Assembly: GCF_025460765.1 (NCBI RefSeq)
Contig: NZ_JAMWEG010000006.1
Coordinates: forward strand, 186,001 to 250,000
Source: Micromonospora sp. MA102
Lineage (GTDB): Bacteria; Actinomycetota; Actinomycetes; Mycobacteriales; Micromonosporaceae
Direction: 5' to 3'
DNA length: 64,000 bases
In this document: in pieces, positions 1-8,420 of the stretch
Layout: each line of letters starts with the position of its first letter
Numbering within the stretch: the first letter of the stretch is position 1
Translations under genes and position numbers: made by a program
The notes under the pieces: model-generated
Databases searched by the model: none
What the model saw: only the letters and a program-made list of their open reading frames with translations
Told to the model about the DNA's origin: nothing

Positions 1-813
1 CAACCGGGTGTACGGGTGGGCCGGGTTCTGGGTGACGGTCTCGCTGTCGCCGCCCTCGACCATCCGGCCGGCGTACATGACGATCGTCTCGTCGGCGAAG
101 TAGCGGGCCGAGGCGATGTCGTGCGTGATGTAGAGGATGGCGATGTTCAGCCGGTCCTTGAGGTCCTGCAGCAGGTTGAGCACGCCGAGGCGGATCGAGA
201 CGTCGAGCATGGAGACCGGCTCGTCGGCGAGCAGCACCTCCGGGTCGGCCCCGAGCGCCCGGGCGATGGCGACGCGCTGCCGTTGGCCGCCGGACAGCTC
301 GTGCGGGAAGGCGTCCAGGTAGCGCTCGGGCGGGGTGAGGCTGACCCGGGTGAGCAGCTTGGCGAGGGCCCGGTCCAGGTCCTCGGCGCCGCGTCCGGCG
401 TTGCCGTGGATCCGCAGCGACCGGGTGAGGTGGTAGCGGACGGTGTGCACCGGGTTCAACGAGGCGAACGGGTCCTGGAGGATCAGTTGGACCCGCCGCA
501 CGTACGACCGGAACGGCCGGCCGCCGCGCACCCTGGTCGACGTGCCGTGCAGGCGGAGGTCGCCGGCCGTGCGGGGGTAGATCTGGGCCAGCAGCCGAGC
601 CACCGTGGACTTGCCGGAGCCGGACTCCCCGACCAGCGCGGTCACCCGGCCGCGACGCAGCGCGAACGATACGTCGTCGACTGCGTGCACGACGGCCGGC
701 GTCCGGGAGAAGAGGTCACGCAGCCGCCTGCGGACGGGGAAGTGCTTGGTCAGGCCGACGGCCTCCAGCACCACCTCGTCGGCCGGCGCCGCCGCGCTCT
801 CGCTCAACGTCAT
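1..813 (-). CDS. Peptide/oligosaccharide ABC transporter ATP-binding protein (DppF-like, 3' end cut)
   Basis: Cytoplasmic ATPase of an Opp/Dpp-type importer. The 271 visible codons start at ATG 813 and run off the left edge with no stop. Seen: Walker [10 protein letters not shown], the Q-loop [12 protein letters not shown], signature [15 protein letters not shown], Walker B VLLADEP and the switch histidine in YITHDIA. It ends in [10 protein letters not shown], typical of the OppF/DppF C-terminal oligopeptide-transporter region, so only a few tens of residues are missing. It lies 74 bp downstream of the binding-protein gene on the same strand, separated by a strong hairpin. A second ATPase and permeases are expected beyond the edge. 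Family is certain; substrate is inferred only from the LacI regulator next door. Confidence 0.93.
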   Translation of the reverse strand, partial: MTLSESAAAPADEVVLEAVGLTKHFPVRRRLRDLFSRTPAVVHAVDDVSFALRRGRVTALVGESGSGKSTVARLLAQIYPRTAGDLRLHGTSTRVRGGRPFRSYVRRVQLILQDPFASLNPVHTVRYHLTRSLRIHGNAGRGAEDLDRALAKLLTRVSLTPPERYLDAFPHELSGGQRQRVAIARALGADPEVLLADEPVSMLDVSIRLGVLNLLQDLKDRLNIAILYITHDIASARYFADETIVMYAGRMVEGGDSETVTQNPAHPYTRL

Positions 814-840
814 GCCGAGTTCCTGTCTGAGCGTGGGGTG

Positions 841-877
841 CGCCTCCCCGGCCGGCCGTGAGCCGGCCGGGGAGGCG
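841..877 (-). terminator. 16-bp perfect hairpin between binding protein and ATPase genes
   Basis: Bases 841-856 are perfectly complementary to 862-877, with a 5-base loop. It sits just after the binding-protein stop and before the ATPase start. There is no U tract. Such intra-operon hairpins often act as partial terminators or 3' RNA stabilisers, which would give more binding protein than transporter; that role is inferred. Confidence 0.7.
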
Positions 878-887
878 GTTGGCGAGG

Positions 888-2564
888 TCAGCCGTTGGCG
901 GGCTTGAGGTGCAGGACCACGTCCAGCGCGTTGGGCTGGGTGGGCTGCATGGCGCCGTACGGGTTCGAGTCGTCCGGCCAGCCGGTCCAGTTCTTAGTGC
1001 TGTACGCGCCGCCGATGTTGTCCGCGCCGACCGGGATCATCGGCATCTGGTCGACGAAGATCTTCTGCAGCGTGTTCATGGCGGTGGTGCGCGCGGCCTC
1101 GTCGGTCGCGTTCGCGTAGGCGACCAGGGCGTCGGTCGCCTCCTTGTTGTTGAAGCGGCCGAAGTTGCCGGCGGGGGAGGCGGTGCCGATCGGCTTGAGC
1201 TGCCGGCCGTCCATGATGGTCCGGTAGATGTCGTACGGCGTGGCGCCGCCCTCGGTCCACCGGAAGGTCGCCTCGAAGTTGCCCTGCTCGACGTTGCGGA
1301 ACCAGGCGTCCTGGTTGGCCTTGTCGACCGTGGCGGCGATGCCGATCTTCGACAGGTTGTCCTTCACGATCTCGAGGCTGGTCTGGTAGTCCGACCAGCC
1401 GGCCGGGTCGGTCAGCTTCAGCGTGACGGCCTTGCCGGTCTTGTCCTTGAGGGTGTTGCCCTCGAGCTTGTAGCCGGCGCCGGTCAGCAGCGCCTTGGCG
1501 CCGTCGACGTCGACCTTGTGCTCCTGGCCCTTGAAGTCCGGCGCGACGAACGAGTCACCGGCCGGGCTGGGCAGGCCGGTCACGCTCTTCACCTGCGGGT
1601 GGAAGTAGCCGGCTTCGGCCGTGGTGAAGATGTCGGCGCGGTCGATGACCATGTTCATGGCGCGGCGCAGCGCCGGGTCGTCGAACGGCTTCTTCGTCGT
1701 GTTGAGGTAGAGGCCGTGGATGCCCAGGATCGCCGGGGCCCACACCTTGTGGTGCTCCTGGTCCTTGGCCACGAAGACGGCCTGGTAGTTGGGGATGAAG
1801 ACGAAGCTCCACTCCGACTCGCCGTTGGCCAGGGCGGTGGTCTGCGCGCTGTTGTCCGTGTAGGAGGTGTAACGCAGTTCCTTGACCTTCGGCAGGTCCT
1901 GCCAGTAGCCCTTGTCGCGCACCGACAGCGTCATGCTGGCCGGGGTGAAGGACTTCAGGGTGTACGGGCCGCTGCCGACCGGCTGCTTGACGGTGTCGGT
2001 CGTCGGGTCGCTGATCTTCTCCCAGATGTGCTTGGGCACGATCGGCACCCGCCACAGCACCTTCTGCTGGTTGACGAACTGCGGGCTCTCCATCTTGATG
2101 GTGACCTCGTTGCCGCTGGCCGTCGCGTCCGTGTAGGGCACGCCCTGGTCGTTCAGCGCCGGGTACTTCTTCACGAGGTTGTAGGTGAAGGCGACGTCCT
2201 CGGCGGTGACCTTCTGCCCGTCGGACCAGGTGGCGTTGTCCCGGATGGTGACCTTCACCGAGGTGTAGTCCGACGACCACTCGGCCTTGGTGGCCAGCCA
2301 CGGCTTGAACGGGTCGGCCGGCTTCACCGGGTTCCACATCATCAGCGGCTCGTAGATCTGCCAGCGGTAGCCCAGCGACGCGGCGGCGGACGTGGTGAGG
2401 AACGGGTTGTTGTTCTCGGCCTGCGGCCCGTTCGGCATGCCCACGTTGAGCACCGTGGCCGCCTGGCCGTTCTTCTTGTTGGCGTTCGGGCTGTCGCCGC
2501 ACGCGGCGACGCCGGTGGCCATCGCGCCGGCCAGCGCGACGGCGAGGAGTTGCCTTCTTCTCAT
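888..2564 (-). CDS. ABC transporter substrate-binding lipoprotein, family 5 (SBP_bac_5)
   Basis: Extracytoplasmic solute receptor, 558 aa, the usual length for DppA/OppA-type proteins. The N-terminus is a lipoprotein signal: basic MRRRQ, a hydrophobic stretch, then lipobox VAAC with Cys22 as the lipidated residue. Family-5 features are visible: a YEPLMMWNP segment near residue 70, [20 protein letters not shown], and [10 protein letters not shown] mid-protein. Family-5 proteins bind peptides, nickel or oligosaccharides such as cellobiose and xylo-oligosaccharides. The adjacent LacI regulator favours a sugar ligand, but this is inference. It is first in the transporter operon, and its stop is followed by a strong hairpin. 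A good purine-rich ribosome site (GGGAGACC) precedes the ATG. Confidence 0.92.
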   Translation of the reverse strand: MRRRQLLAVALAGAMATGVAACGDSPNANKKNGQAATVLNVGMPNGPQAENNNPFLTTSAAASLGYRWQIYEPLMMWNPVKPADPFKPWLATKAEWSSDYTSVKVTIRDNATWSDGQKVTAEDVAFTYNLVKKYPALNDQGVPYTDATASGNEVTIKMESPQFVNQQKVLWRVPIVPKHIWEKISDPTTDTVKQPVGSGPYTLKSFTPASMTLSVRDKGYWQDLPKVKELRYTSYTDNSAQTTALANGESEWSFVFIPNYQAVFVAKDQEHHKVWAPAILGIHGLYLNTTKKPFDDPALRRAMNMVIDRADIFTTAEAGYFHPQVKSVTGLPSPAGDSFVAPDFKGQEHKVDVDGAKALLTGAGYKLEGNTLKDKTGKAVTLKLTDPAGWSDYQTSLEIVKDNLSKIGIAATVDKANQDAWFRNVEQGNFEATFRWTEGGATPYDIYRTIMDGRQLKPIGTASPAGNFGRFNNKEATDALVAYANATDEAARTTAMNTLQKIFVDQMPMIPVGADNIGGAYSTKNWTGWPDDSNPYGAMQPTQPNALDVVLHLKPANG

Positions 2565-2688
2565 GGAGGTCTCCCTCGGTGCTCCCGCAATCCTGGGGCG
2601 GCGGGATGTGGTGGATGGAGGGTGTGCGGTGTTACCACCGGCGGACGGGACGCCCGCCGGTCCGGGTGGAGCTACATCGGTGGCGAGG

Positions 2689-3690
2689 TCAGGTGATGCC
2701 GGTCGAGGCGCGGACGGTGAAGCTGGTGGGGATGACGGTCGGGGCGTGGGGCAGCGGCGTGCCGGCGAGGTGGGCGATGAGGGTACGGGCGGCGACCGCC
2801 CCCATCTCGCGCAACGGCTGGCGGACCGAGCTCAGCGGTGGGTGGGTGTGCCCGGCCAGCGGCAGGTCGTCGAAGCCCACCACCGCCACGTCCTCCGGGA
2901 CCCGCCGGCCGGCGTCCCGCAGCGCCTGGAGCGCCCCGGCGGCGGAGAGGTCGTTGTGGGCGAAGACGGCGTCGAACGGCACGCCGTCGGCGAGCAGGCC
3001 TTCCACCGCGGCCCGCCCGCACTCGAAGGTGAAGTCGCCCTCCACGACGAGGGCGGGGTCGATGGGCAGGCCCGCGTCGGCGTAGCCGTCCGCGAAACCG
3101 GCGAGCCGTTCCCGGGTGCAGCCGAAGCGGCGCAGGCCGGTGACGACCAGCGGGCGCTTCCGGCCGTGTGCCAGCAGGTGCGCGGCGGCGGCCCGCGCAC
3201 CGGCCTCGTTGGTGGTCCGCACCGACGGGAAGCCGGGCTGGTGGCCCCGGTCGTCGATGAGGATGACGGGCAGGCCGCGCTCGTGCAGCTCGGTGATGTA
3301 GTCGAGGGTGCCCTCCGGCTCGACCACCAGCAGGCCGTCGAAGGACTTCGCGGAGACCTGGGAGGCGAACCGCCGCATCGACTCGTCGCCCTGGGTGCAG
3401 GTGAACAGCAGCATGCCGTAGCCCTCGGCCTCGACCACGTCGGCCGCGCCCTGGAGCACCTCGCCCATCCAGGGCCAGGTCAGGGCGGGCACGAGCATGC
3501 CGACCACCCGGGTACGCCCGCGGGCCAGGCCGACCGCGCGGGCGCTCGGCACGTATCCCAGGGCGTTGATGACGGCGCGGACCCGGTCGGCCGTGCGGAC
3601 GTGCACCTCGCCCTTGCCGTTGAGCACCCGCGACACCGTCGTCTTGCTCACGCCGGCGCGGGTGGCGACGTCGGCGATGGTGATCGGCAC
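2689..3690 (-). CDS. LacI-family transcriptional regulator
   Basis: Sugar-responsive repressor, 333 aa, full family length. Residues 1-50 form the LacI DNA-binding domain ([20 protein letters not shown], then LGYVPSARA, the minor-groove hinge helix). The rest is a periplasmic-binding-protein-like effector domain with [31 protein letters not shown] and [14 protein letters not shown]. It lies upstream of, and codirectional with, the family-5 binding protein (124-bp gap). A pair of LacI-type operator sequences sits about 40 bp upstream of its start, so autorepression plus control of the importer is likely. Effector unknown; an oligosaccharide or its breakdown product is the natural guess. Confidence 0.95.
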   Translation of the reverse strand: MPITIADVATRAGVSKTTVSRVLNGKGEVHVRTADRVRAVINALGYVPSARAVGLARGRTRVVGMLVPALTWPWMGEVLQGAADVVEAEGYGMLLFTCTQGDESMRRFASQVSAKSFDGLLVVEPEGTLDYITELHERGLPVILIDDRGHQPGFPSVRTTNEAGARAAAAHLLAHGRKRPLVVTGLRRFGCTRERLAGFADGYADAGLPIDPALVVEGDFTFECGRAAVEGLLADGVPFDAVFAHNDLSAAGALQALRDAGRRVPEDVAVVGFDDLPLAGHTHPPLSSVRQPLREMGAVAARTLIAHLAGTPLPHAPTVIPTSFTVRASTGIT

Positions 3691-3728
3691 GTGACGCTCC
3701 CGGGTCGCAGGGGTGAGGCGGATGTTTC

Positions 3729-3752
3729 GGAACCGGTTGCGGAAGCGGTTCC
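3729..3752. promoter_or_regulatory. Tandem LacI-type operator
   Basis: Two adjacent 12-bp half-palindromes, GGAACCGGTTGC and GGAAGCGGTTCC, together make a larger inverted repeat with GGAACCG and CGGTTCC at the ends. Both match the LacI-family operator pattern with a central CG pair. They lie 39 bp upstream of the LacI gene start, consistent with autoregulation. Confidence 0.7.
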
Positions 3753-3937
3753 GTCGCAGTCAACCGAAGTGGCGCCAGTCACGTCAATAACGGCCGGGTA
3801 ACGAAACATGGCTAAGTTCGCAACGTGAAAAAAGCCGCCGTGAGTGGCGCGGTCGATCAAGGGTGTGAGCAGCGTCGATGTGAGCCGCGGGCCGGTTCGG
3901 ATCGTGGTCCTGGCCCGGGGACTGGGTGGTGGCCAGC

Positions 3938-4774
3938 TCAGTGGCGGGTGCGGGCGTAGACGTCGCCGGAGTTGGCGTCGTGCGGCAGCGCCCGCAGGTA
4001 CGCCGCGACCTCGTCCGCCGGCCGCCAGCCGGGCAGGGCGAACGCCATCTCGTCGCCGAGCGCCACGGTGAACGAGGTGAAGCCCAGCCCGGTGAGCCGG
4101 TCCAGGCAGCGCGCGGCCAGGTCACGCTCGATGGTGGTGAACTCGAACGACAGCGCCGGCAGGGGCCGGCTCAGCCCGGCCAGCACGGCGTCCTCGAAGC
4201 CCTCCACGTCGATCTTCACGAAGGCGGGTACGCCGTGCGCCGCGACCAGCGCGTCCAGCGTCGTGCCGGCCACTTCGATCTCGGCGTCCCAGACCTCGTG
4301 CGCCCAGCCGCCGGCCCCGTGCGCGGCCCGCAGGAACCCCGTGGACGCGGTGGAGATCGTCGGGTTCGCCGAGTTCACGTGCAGCCGTACCGGCCCGGTC
4401 CGCGCCCCGCACGCCGCCTCGACCACGGTCACCCGCTCGTCGTCCGCGTACAGGGCGCGCAGGGCGCGGGTGCAGAGCGGCTGGGGCTCCACGGCGACCA
4501 CGCGGGCGCCGAGCCGGCGGAAGCTGCCGAGCCGGTCGCCGACGTGCGCGCCGACGTCGAACACCAGGTCCCCGGGGCGGACCAGGGAGGCGTAGAAGGC
4601 GTCCATCGCCGCCTCGCGGGCCGGGTCCCCGTAGTACGCCTCCAGGGACCGGCGCAGGCCCGACATGGTGGGATCTGCCTTGAGTGCCTCGATCACCCCG
4701 ATATGACCGCCCACCATGCCGACGCTAGCCGCGCCCACCCGTTCATGAGCCCCTTTCGGATGACCTCGCGGCAT
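3938..4774 (-). CDS. FkbM-family SAM-dependent methyltransferase
   Basis: Class I methyltransferase, up to 278 aa. SAM-binding motif I is visible as VFDVGAHVGDRL (about residues 69-80) followed by the acidic VVAVEPQP. The FkbM hallmark VKIDVEGFEDAVLAGL is near residue 190, followed by LSFEFTT. FkbM proteins O-methylate sugars, polyketides or lipids; the substrate cannot be read here. The start is uncertain: ATG at 4774 is the longest, but ATG 4717 (GHIGVI...) or ATG 4666 (SGLRRS...) would remove a low-complexity N-terminus and still keep the fold. It stands alone on its strand; a strongly structured element lies upstream at 4809-4892. Confidence 0.88.
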   Translation of the reverse strand: MPRGHPKGAHERVGAASVGMVGGHIGVIEALKADPTMSGLRRSLEAYYGDPAREAAMDAFYASLVRPGDLVFDVGAHVGDRLGSFRRLGARVVAVEPQPLCTRALRALYADDERVTVVEAACGARTGPVRLHVNSANPTISTASTGFLRAAHGAGGWAHEVWDAEIEVAGTTLDALVAAHGVPAFVKIDVEGFEDAVLAGLSRPLPALSFEFTTIERDLAARCLDRLTGLGFTSFTVALGDEMAFALPGWRPADEVAAYLRALPHDANSGDVYARTRH

Positions 4775-4808
4775 TCCACAACCCAGCCTCCTAGGACGCC
4801 TTAGAGAG

Positions 4809-4892
4809 AGTGAGCCGACCCGGCGACACAGGGTCGGTGGAACGCCATGGGAGTTTCAGTCCTGGGGAGACACCCGTGGCGTTCCACTCACT
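4809..4892 (+). other. Three-helix inverted-repeat element (possible structured RNA)
   Basis: Three nested or adjacent pairings are seen. The outer helix AGTGAG (4809-4814) pairs with CTCACT (4887-4892). Hairpin CCGACCC/GGGTCGG occupies 4815-4821 and 4831-4837. A 14-bp helix joins 4838-4851 and 4873-4886 around a 21-base loop. Everything from 4809 to 4892 is thereby used. The only non-Watson-Crick pair is a U-G wobble if the RNA is read from the plus strand, but an A-C mismatch if read from the minus strand, which hints at a plus-strand RNA. No protein reading explains it. A small mobile repeat is the main alternative. Confidence 0.5.
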
Positions 4893-4966
4893 ACGGCCGG
4901 GCCGCCGGCGGTGGAAGCGTCAGCGGCGCATGGCCAGCATTCGTCCGGCGCGGGCCGGGGAGGGAT

Positions 4967-5347
4967 TCACGCTGTTTCGACGACCTCCTGGCCGAGGGGC
5001 CAGAGCGCCGCGGGGACGAGCTTGAAGTTCGCCACCCCGAACGGGATGCCGATGACCGTCACGCAGAGCGCCACGCCGGCGAGGATGTGCGACAGGGCCA
5101 GCCACCAGCCCGCGAGCAGCACCCAGAGCACGTTCGTCAGGCCGGAGGCGACGCCGGCACCGGGCTTCGGCACGAGGGTGCGGCCGAAGGGCCACAGCGC
5201 GTACGAGGCGAGGCGGAGCGAGGCCACCCCGAACGGGATGGTGATCACCAGTGCGAAGCAGATCAGGGCGGCCACGCCGTAGCCGAGGGCCAGGACGAAG
5301 CCGCCACCGAAGACCAGCCACAACAGGTTCAGCAGGAAGCGAATCAC
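4967..5347 (-). CDS. YccF domain-containing inner membrane protein
   Basis: Small integral membrane protein, 126 aa. Two copies of the YccF motif are seen: VITIPFGVASLRLASYALWPFG and VTVIGIPFGVANFKLVPAALWPLG share the IPFG...ALWPFG/LG signature. Each copy is preceded by a hydrophobic helix (LLNLLWLVFGGGFVLAL and VLWVLLAGWWLAL). I chose GTG 5347 rather than the longer upstream ATG at 5428, because it has a GGGAG ribosome site and begins directly at the conserved VIRFLLNLLWL. The family is widespread and of unknown function. It appears monocistronic. Confidence 0.88.
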   Translation of the reverse strand: MIRFLLNLLWLVFGGGFVLALGYGVAALICFALVITIPFGVASLRLASYALWPFGRTLVPKPGAGVASGLTNVLWVLLAGWWLALSHILAGVALCVTVIGIPFGVANFKLVPAALWPLGQEVVETA

Positions 5348-5438
5348 GCTCCCATCGTGGCCACCCCCCGCAACGACCCGTCGCCGGCCGGCATCCGCGC
5401 CGCTGTGACGACGAGGATCATGGACCACCGGTACGACA

Positions 5439-6626
5439 TCACGGACCGCCGAGCCGGTGGCGCAGCGCGAGGTGGAGCACCAGCCGCCGGTCGGGGTCGT
5501 CGAGGGTCTCGCCGAACAGGTCGCGCAGCCGGCGCATCCGGTAGCGCACGGTCTGCGGGTGGGTGCGCAGGTCCTCGGCCACGGCGATCACCTGCCCCTG
5601 CCGGCGCAGCCAGCCGTGCAGGGTCTCGGCCAGGGCCCGCCGGGCGGCCGGCCGCAGGCCGGCGAGCGGCGCGAGGCAGGCGTCGGCGAGGTGGTCGGCC
5701 AGCCCCGGCTCCCAGCGCAGCAGCAGGGTGAGCAGGTGCTCGTCCCCGGCGGCCGGGTCGGCGGCCAGCACGCCGTCGCGCCGTAGCGTCAGGACCCGCC
5801 CGGAGATCCGGTACGACAGCCGCGCACGGCTCAGCGCCACGCTCGGGCCGAGCCCGGCCCGCCGCCCCACCAGGGCCTGGCGGGCCCGGTCGAGCCGTCC
5901 GGGCGTGGCCGGGTCGGGCAGCACGATGCGTACCACGTCGTCGATGACCGTGGCGATCGCGCCGCCGCCGATGGTGCGGCCCAGGTGCTCGGCGTCGTCG
6001 CCGTCGACGCTGAGCACGGCGACCGTGCGGGGCAGCGGCCAGCGGGCCGCGTCGGCGGCGGCGCGCAGCGCGGCCTCGGCGGGCGGTTCCGGCTGCACGA
6101 GCAGGGTGATCAGCCGCCGCCGGGTGGTGGCCCAGTCCTGCGCGGCGTCGCGCTGCTCGTCCAGGTAGCCCTCGGCGGCGGCGCCGGCCAGCGCGTCGAC
6201 GTAGCCGAAGAGCGCGCCGGCGACCACGTACAGGTCGGCGGGGGCGGGGCCGGCGGCCGTGGTGTGCGCGACGAGGAAGGCCCAGATCTCCCGGCCGCCG
6301 AGGGTGAGCACGGCGCGCAGCGCGTCGACCCGGTGCCCCTCCCGGTATTCGGTGCGGCCCAGCGCGTGGAAGACGGCCCGGGTGGCGGCCAGGTCGCGGG
6401 CCGGGTCGGCGACCGCGTCGACGAACGCGTCCACCGCGGTACGCACGCCGAGGGCCAGACCGCGCCCCTGCCCGCCGCTGAGCGAGCGGCCCTGCGCGCG
6501 CATGGCGGCGCGGACGGTCTCCAGGATCCGCTCGTGCAGCGGGGCGCGCAGGCCGCGCAGCTGCACGCCGACCGCCGGCGCGAGGTGCGCCAGGCCGGGC
6601 TCGATGTCGAGCAGCGTGTCGGCCAT
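5439..6626 (-). CDS. PucR-family transcriptional regulator
   Basis: Cytoplasmic regulator, 395 aa. The C-terminal 60 residues are the PucR helix-turn-helix: AETLHGWLRRQGQVIAVAEDL, then HPQTVRYRMRRLRDLFG and DDPDRRLVLHLALR. The centre (about residues 190-290) resembles the degenerate GGDEF-like domain of CdaR/PucR proteins, and the N-terminal third is a helical sensor region. Family members control purine, sugar-acid or aromatic catabolism. It diverges from the FAD dehydrogenase gene with a 96-bp intergenic region containing a perfect inverted repeat. It therefore probably controls that dehydrogenase and itself. Ligand unknown. Confidence 0.9.
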   Translation of the reverse strand: MADTLLDIEPGLAHLAPAVGVQLRGLRAPLHERILETVRAAMRAQGRSLSGGQGRGLALGVRTAVDAFVDAVADPARDLAATRAVFHALGRTEYREGHRVDALRAVLTLGGREIWAFLVAHTTAAGPAPADLYVVAGALFGYVDALAGAAAEGYLDEQRDAAQDWATTRRRLITLLVQPEPPAEAALRAAADAARWPLPRTVAVLSVDGDDAEHLGRTIGGGAIATVIDDVVRIVLPDPATPGRLDRARQALVGRRAGLGPSVALSRARLSYRISGRVLTLRRDGVLAADPAAGDEHLLTLLLRWEPGLADHLADACLAPLAGLRPAARRALAETLHGWLRRQGQVIAVAEDLRTHPQTVRYRMRRLRDLFGETLDDPDRRLVLHLALRHRLGGP

Positions 6627-6637
6627 GGTCGGCTCCT

Positions 6638-6657
6638 TTTGTCATCGCGGTGACAAA
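6638..6657. promoter_or_regulatory. Candidate PucR operator
   Basis: Perfect inverted repeat TTTGTCA-N6-TGACAAA between the divergent PucR and FAD-dehydrogenase genes, 12 bp upstream of the pucR ATG. Its position and AT-rich arms in GC-rich DNA make it the best candidate binding site for the neighbouring regulator. Confidence 0.6.
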
Positions 6658-6709
6658 CGCGGTGGCGGATCTCGCACGTCCCGACCAAGGATTTTGGCAT
6701 CCGGCTACG

Positions 6710-6715
6710 TACCGT
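6710..6715 (+). promoter_or_regulatory. -10 box for a leaderless FAD-dehydrogenase mRNA
   Basis: TACCGT fits the actinobacterial TANNNT -10 pattern and ends 7 bases before the GTG at 6723. No ribosome-binding site is visible, so transcription probably starts at the start codon. No convincing -35 was seen. Confidence 0.45.
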
Positions 6716-6722
6716 CGGTGCC

Positions 6723-8381
6723 GTGGATACCGATGTGATCGTGGTGGGGGCCGGGCTGGCCGGCCTGGTCGCCGCCGCCGAGGCCGCCGACGCGGGCCGC
6801 CGGGTGCTGCTGCTGGACCAGGAGCCGGAGCAGAACCTCGGCGGGCAGGCGTGGTGGTCGTTCGGCGGGCTGTTCCTGGTCGACTCGCCGGAACAGCGCC
6901 GGATGGGCATCCGGGACTCCGTCGAGCTGGCCTGGCAGGACTGGACCGGCAGCGCCGCCTTCGACCGCCCGGAGGACCACTGGCCGCGCCGGTGGGCCGA
7001 GGCGTACGTGCACTTCGCGGCCGGCGAGAAGCGCGCCTGGCTGCGCGGCCTCGGCCACCGGGTCTTTCCCGTGGTGAGCTGGGCCGAGCGGGGCGGGGGA
7101 GCGGCGCACGGCCACGGCAACTCCGTCCCCCGCTTTCACGTCACCTGGGGCACCGGCCCGGGCGTGGTCGAGCCGTTCGCCCGGCGGGTCCGGGCCGCCG
7201 CCGAGGAGGGCCGCATCCGGCTGCTGTTCCGGCACCGCGTCGACGAGCTGGTCACCAGCGGCGGCGCGGTCACCGGCGTACGCGGCGCGGTCCTCGCCCC
7301 GGACGACGCCCCGCGCGGGCGACCCACCTCCCGGACGGTGGTCGGCGACTTCGCGTACGCGGCGCAGGCCGTGATCATCACCTCGGGCGGCATCGGCGGC
7401 GACCACGACCTGGTGCGGCGGGCCTGGCCGGCGCGGCTGGGCACCCCACCGGCCCGGATGGTCACCGGGGTGCCCGCGTACGTCGACGGCCGGATGCTCG
7501 CCGTCACCGAGACGGCCGGCGGCCAGGTGATCAACCCCGACCGGATGTGGCACTACACCGAGGGGCTGCGCAACTGGGACCCGGTCTGGCCGGGGCACGG
7601 CATCCGCATCCTGCCCGGGCCGTCCTCGCTGTGGCTCGACGCGACCGGCGAGCGGCTGCCGGCGCCGCTCTTCCCCGGCTTCGACACCCTCGCCACGCTG
7701 CGCCACCTGCGGGCCACCGGCCACGACTACAGCTGGTTCGTGCTCACCCAGAAGATCCTGGAGAAGGAGTTCGCGCTCTCCGGCTCGGAGCAGAACCCCG
7801 ACCTGACCAACCGCAGCGTGCGGCAGGTGCTCCAGCGGGTGCGCCCCGGCGCACCCGGGCCGGTGGAGGCGTTCAAGCGGCACGGCGCGGACTTCGTCGT
7901 CGCCGACGACCTGCCGGAGCTGGTCGACGGGATGAACAAGCTGGCCGCCGAGAGCGGCGGGCCGCAGCTCGACGCCGTGGCGGTGCGCCGGCTCGTCGAG
8001 GCCCGGGACCGGGAGATCGCCCACCCGTTCGGCAAGGACGCGCAGCTGCACGCCATCCGGGGGGCCCGTCGCTACCGGGGCGACCGGCTGATCCGGGTGG
8101 CCACCCCGCACCGGCTGCTCGACCCGGCCGCCGGCCCGCTGATCGCCGTGCAGCTGCACGTGTTGACCCGCAAGACCCTCGGCGGCCTGCACACCGACCT
8201 GTCCGGCCGGGTGCTGCGCCCCGACGGCGAGCCCCTCGCCGGCGTGTACGCGGCCGGTGAGGTCGCCGGCTTCGGGGGCGGCGGCATGCGCGGCTACAAC
8301 GCCCTGGAGGGCACCTTCCTCGGCGGCTGCCTCTACTCCGGCCGCACCGCCGGCCGGGCCGCCGCGGCTGCGGTCGGGTAA
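6723..8381 (+). CDS. FAD-binding dehydrogenase (KstD/fumarate-reductase flavoprotein family)
   Basis: Flavoprotein oxidoreductase, 552 aa. The N-terminal Rossmann motif VIVVGAGLAGLVAAAEAADAG is followed by the acidic LLLDQE. QAWWSFGGLFLV near residue 43 and a C-terminal GVYAAGEVAGFGGGGMRGYNALEGTFLGGCLYSG motif are typical of the FAD-binding dehydrogenases found in many actinomycetes, which are related to 3-ketosteroid delta-1-dehydrogenases and fumarate-reductase flavoproteins. The leading GTG has no ribosome site but sits 7 bases after a TANNNT box, suggesting a leaderless message. It is divergent from pucR. Substrate not deducible; a role in steroid or other alicyclic ketone oxidation is only one possibility. 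Confidence 0.9.
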   Translation: MDTDVIVVGAGLAGLVAAAEAADAGRRVLLLDQEPEQNLGGQAWWSFGGLFLVDSPEQRRMGIRDSVELAWQDWTGSAAFDRPEDHWPRRWAEAYVHFAAGEKRAWLRGLGHRVFPVVSWAERGGGAAHGHGNSVPRFHVTWGTGPGVVEPFARRVRAAAEEGRIRLLFRHRVDELVTSGGAVTGVRGAVLAPDDAPRGRPTSRTVVGDFAYAAQAVIITSGGIGGDHDLVRRAWPARLGTPPARMVTGVPAYVDGRMLAVTETAGGQVINPDRMWHYTEGLRNWDPVWPGHGIRILPGPSSLWLDATGERLPAPLFPGFDTLATLRHLRATGHDYSWFVLTQKILEKEFALSGSEQNPDLTNRSVRQVLQRVRPGAPGPVEAFKRHGADFVVADDLPELVDGMNKLAAESGGPQLDAVAVRRLVEARDREIAHPFGKDAQLHAIRGARRYRGDRLIRVATPHRLLDPAAGPLIAVQLHVLTRKTLGGLHTDLSGRVLRPDGEPLAGVYAAGEVAGFGGGGMRGYNALEGTFLGGCLYSGRTAGRAAAAAVG

Positions 8382-8420
8382 TCCGTACGCCGGCCGGGAC
8401 CGGTCGTCGACCGGCTCACC

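Noticed and set aside
858..2696. 612-codon open frame on the plus strand opposite the binding-protein gene
   Set aside because: Composition (Val/Arg/Gly/His strings) is that of an antisense frame in GC-rich DNA; the minus strand encodes a clear family-5 binding protein with a lipobox.
6723..8381. Calling the FAD dehydrogenase a 3-ketosteroid dehydrogenase
   Set aside because: Only general family motifs are present and there are no steroid-catabolism genes nearby.
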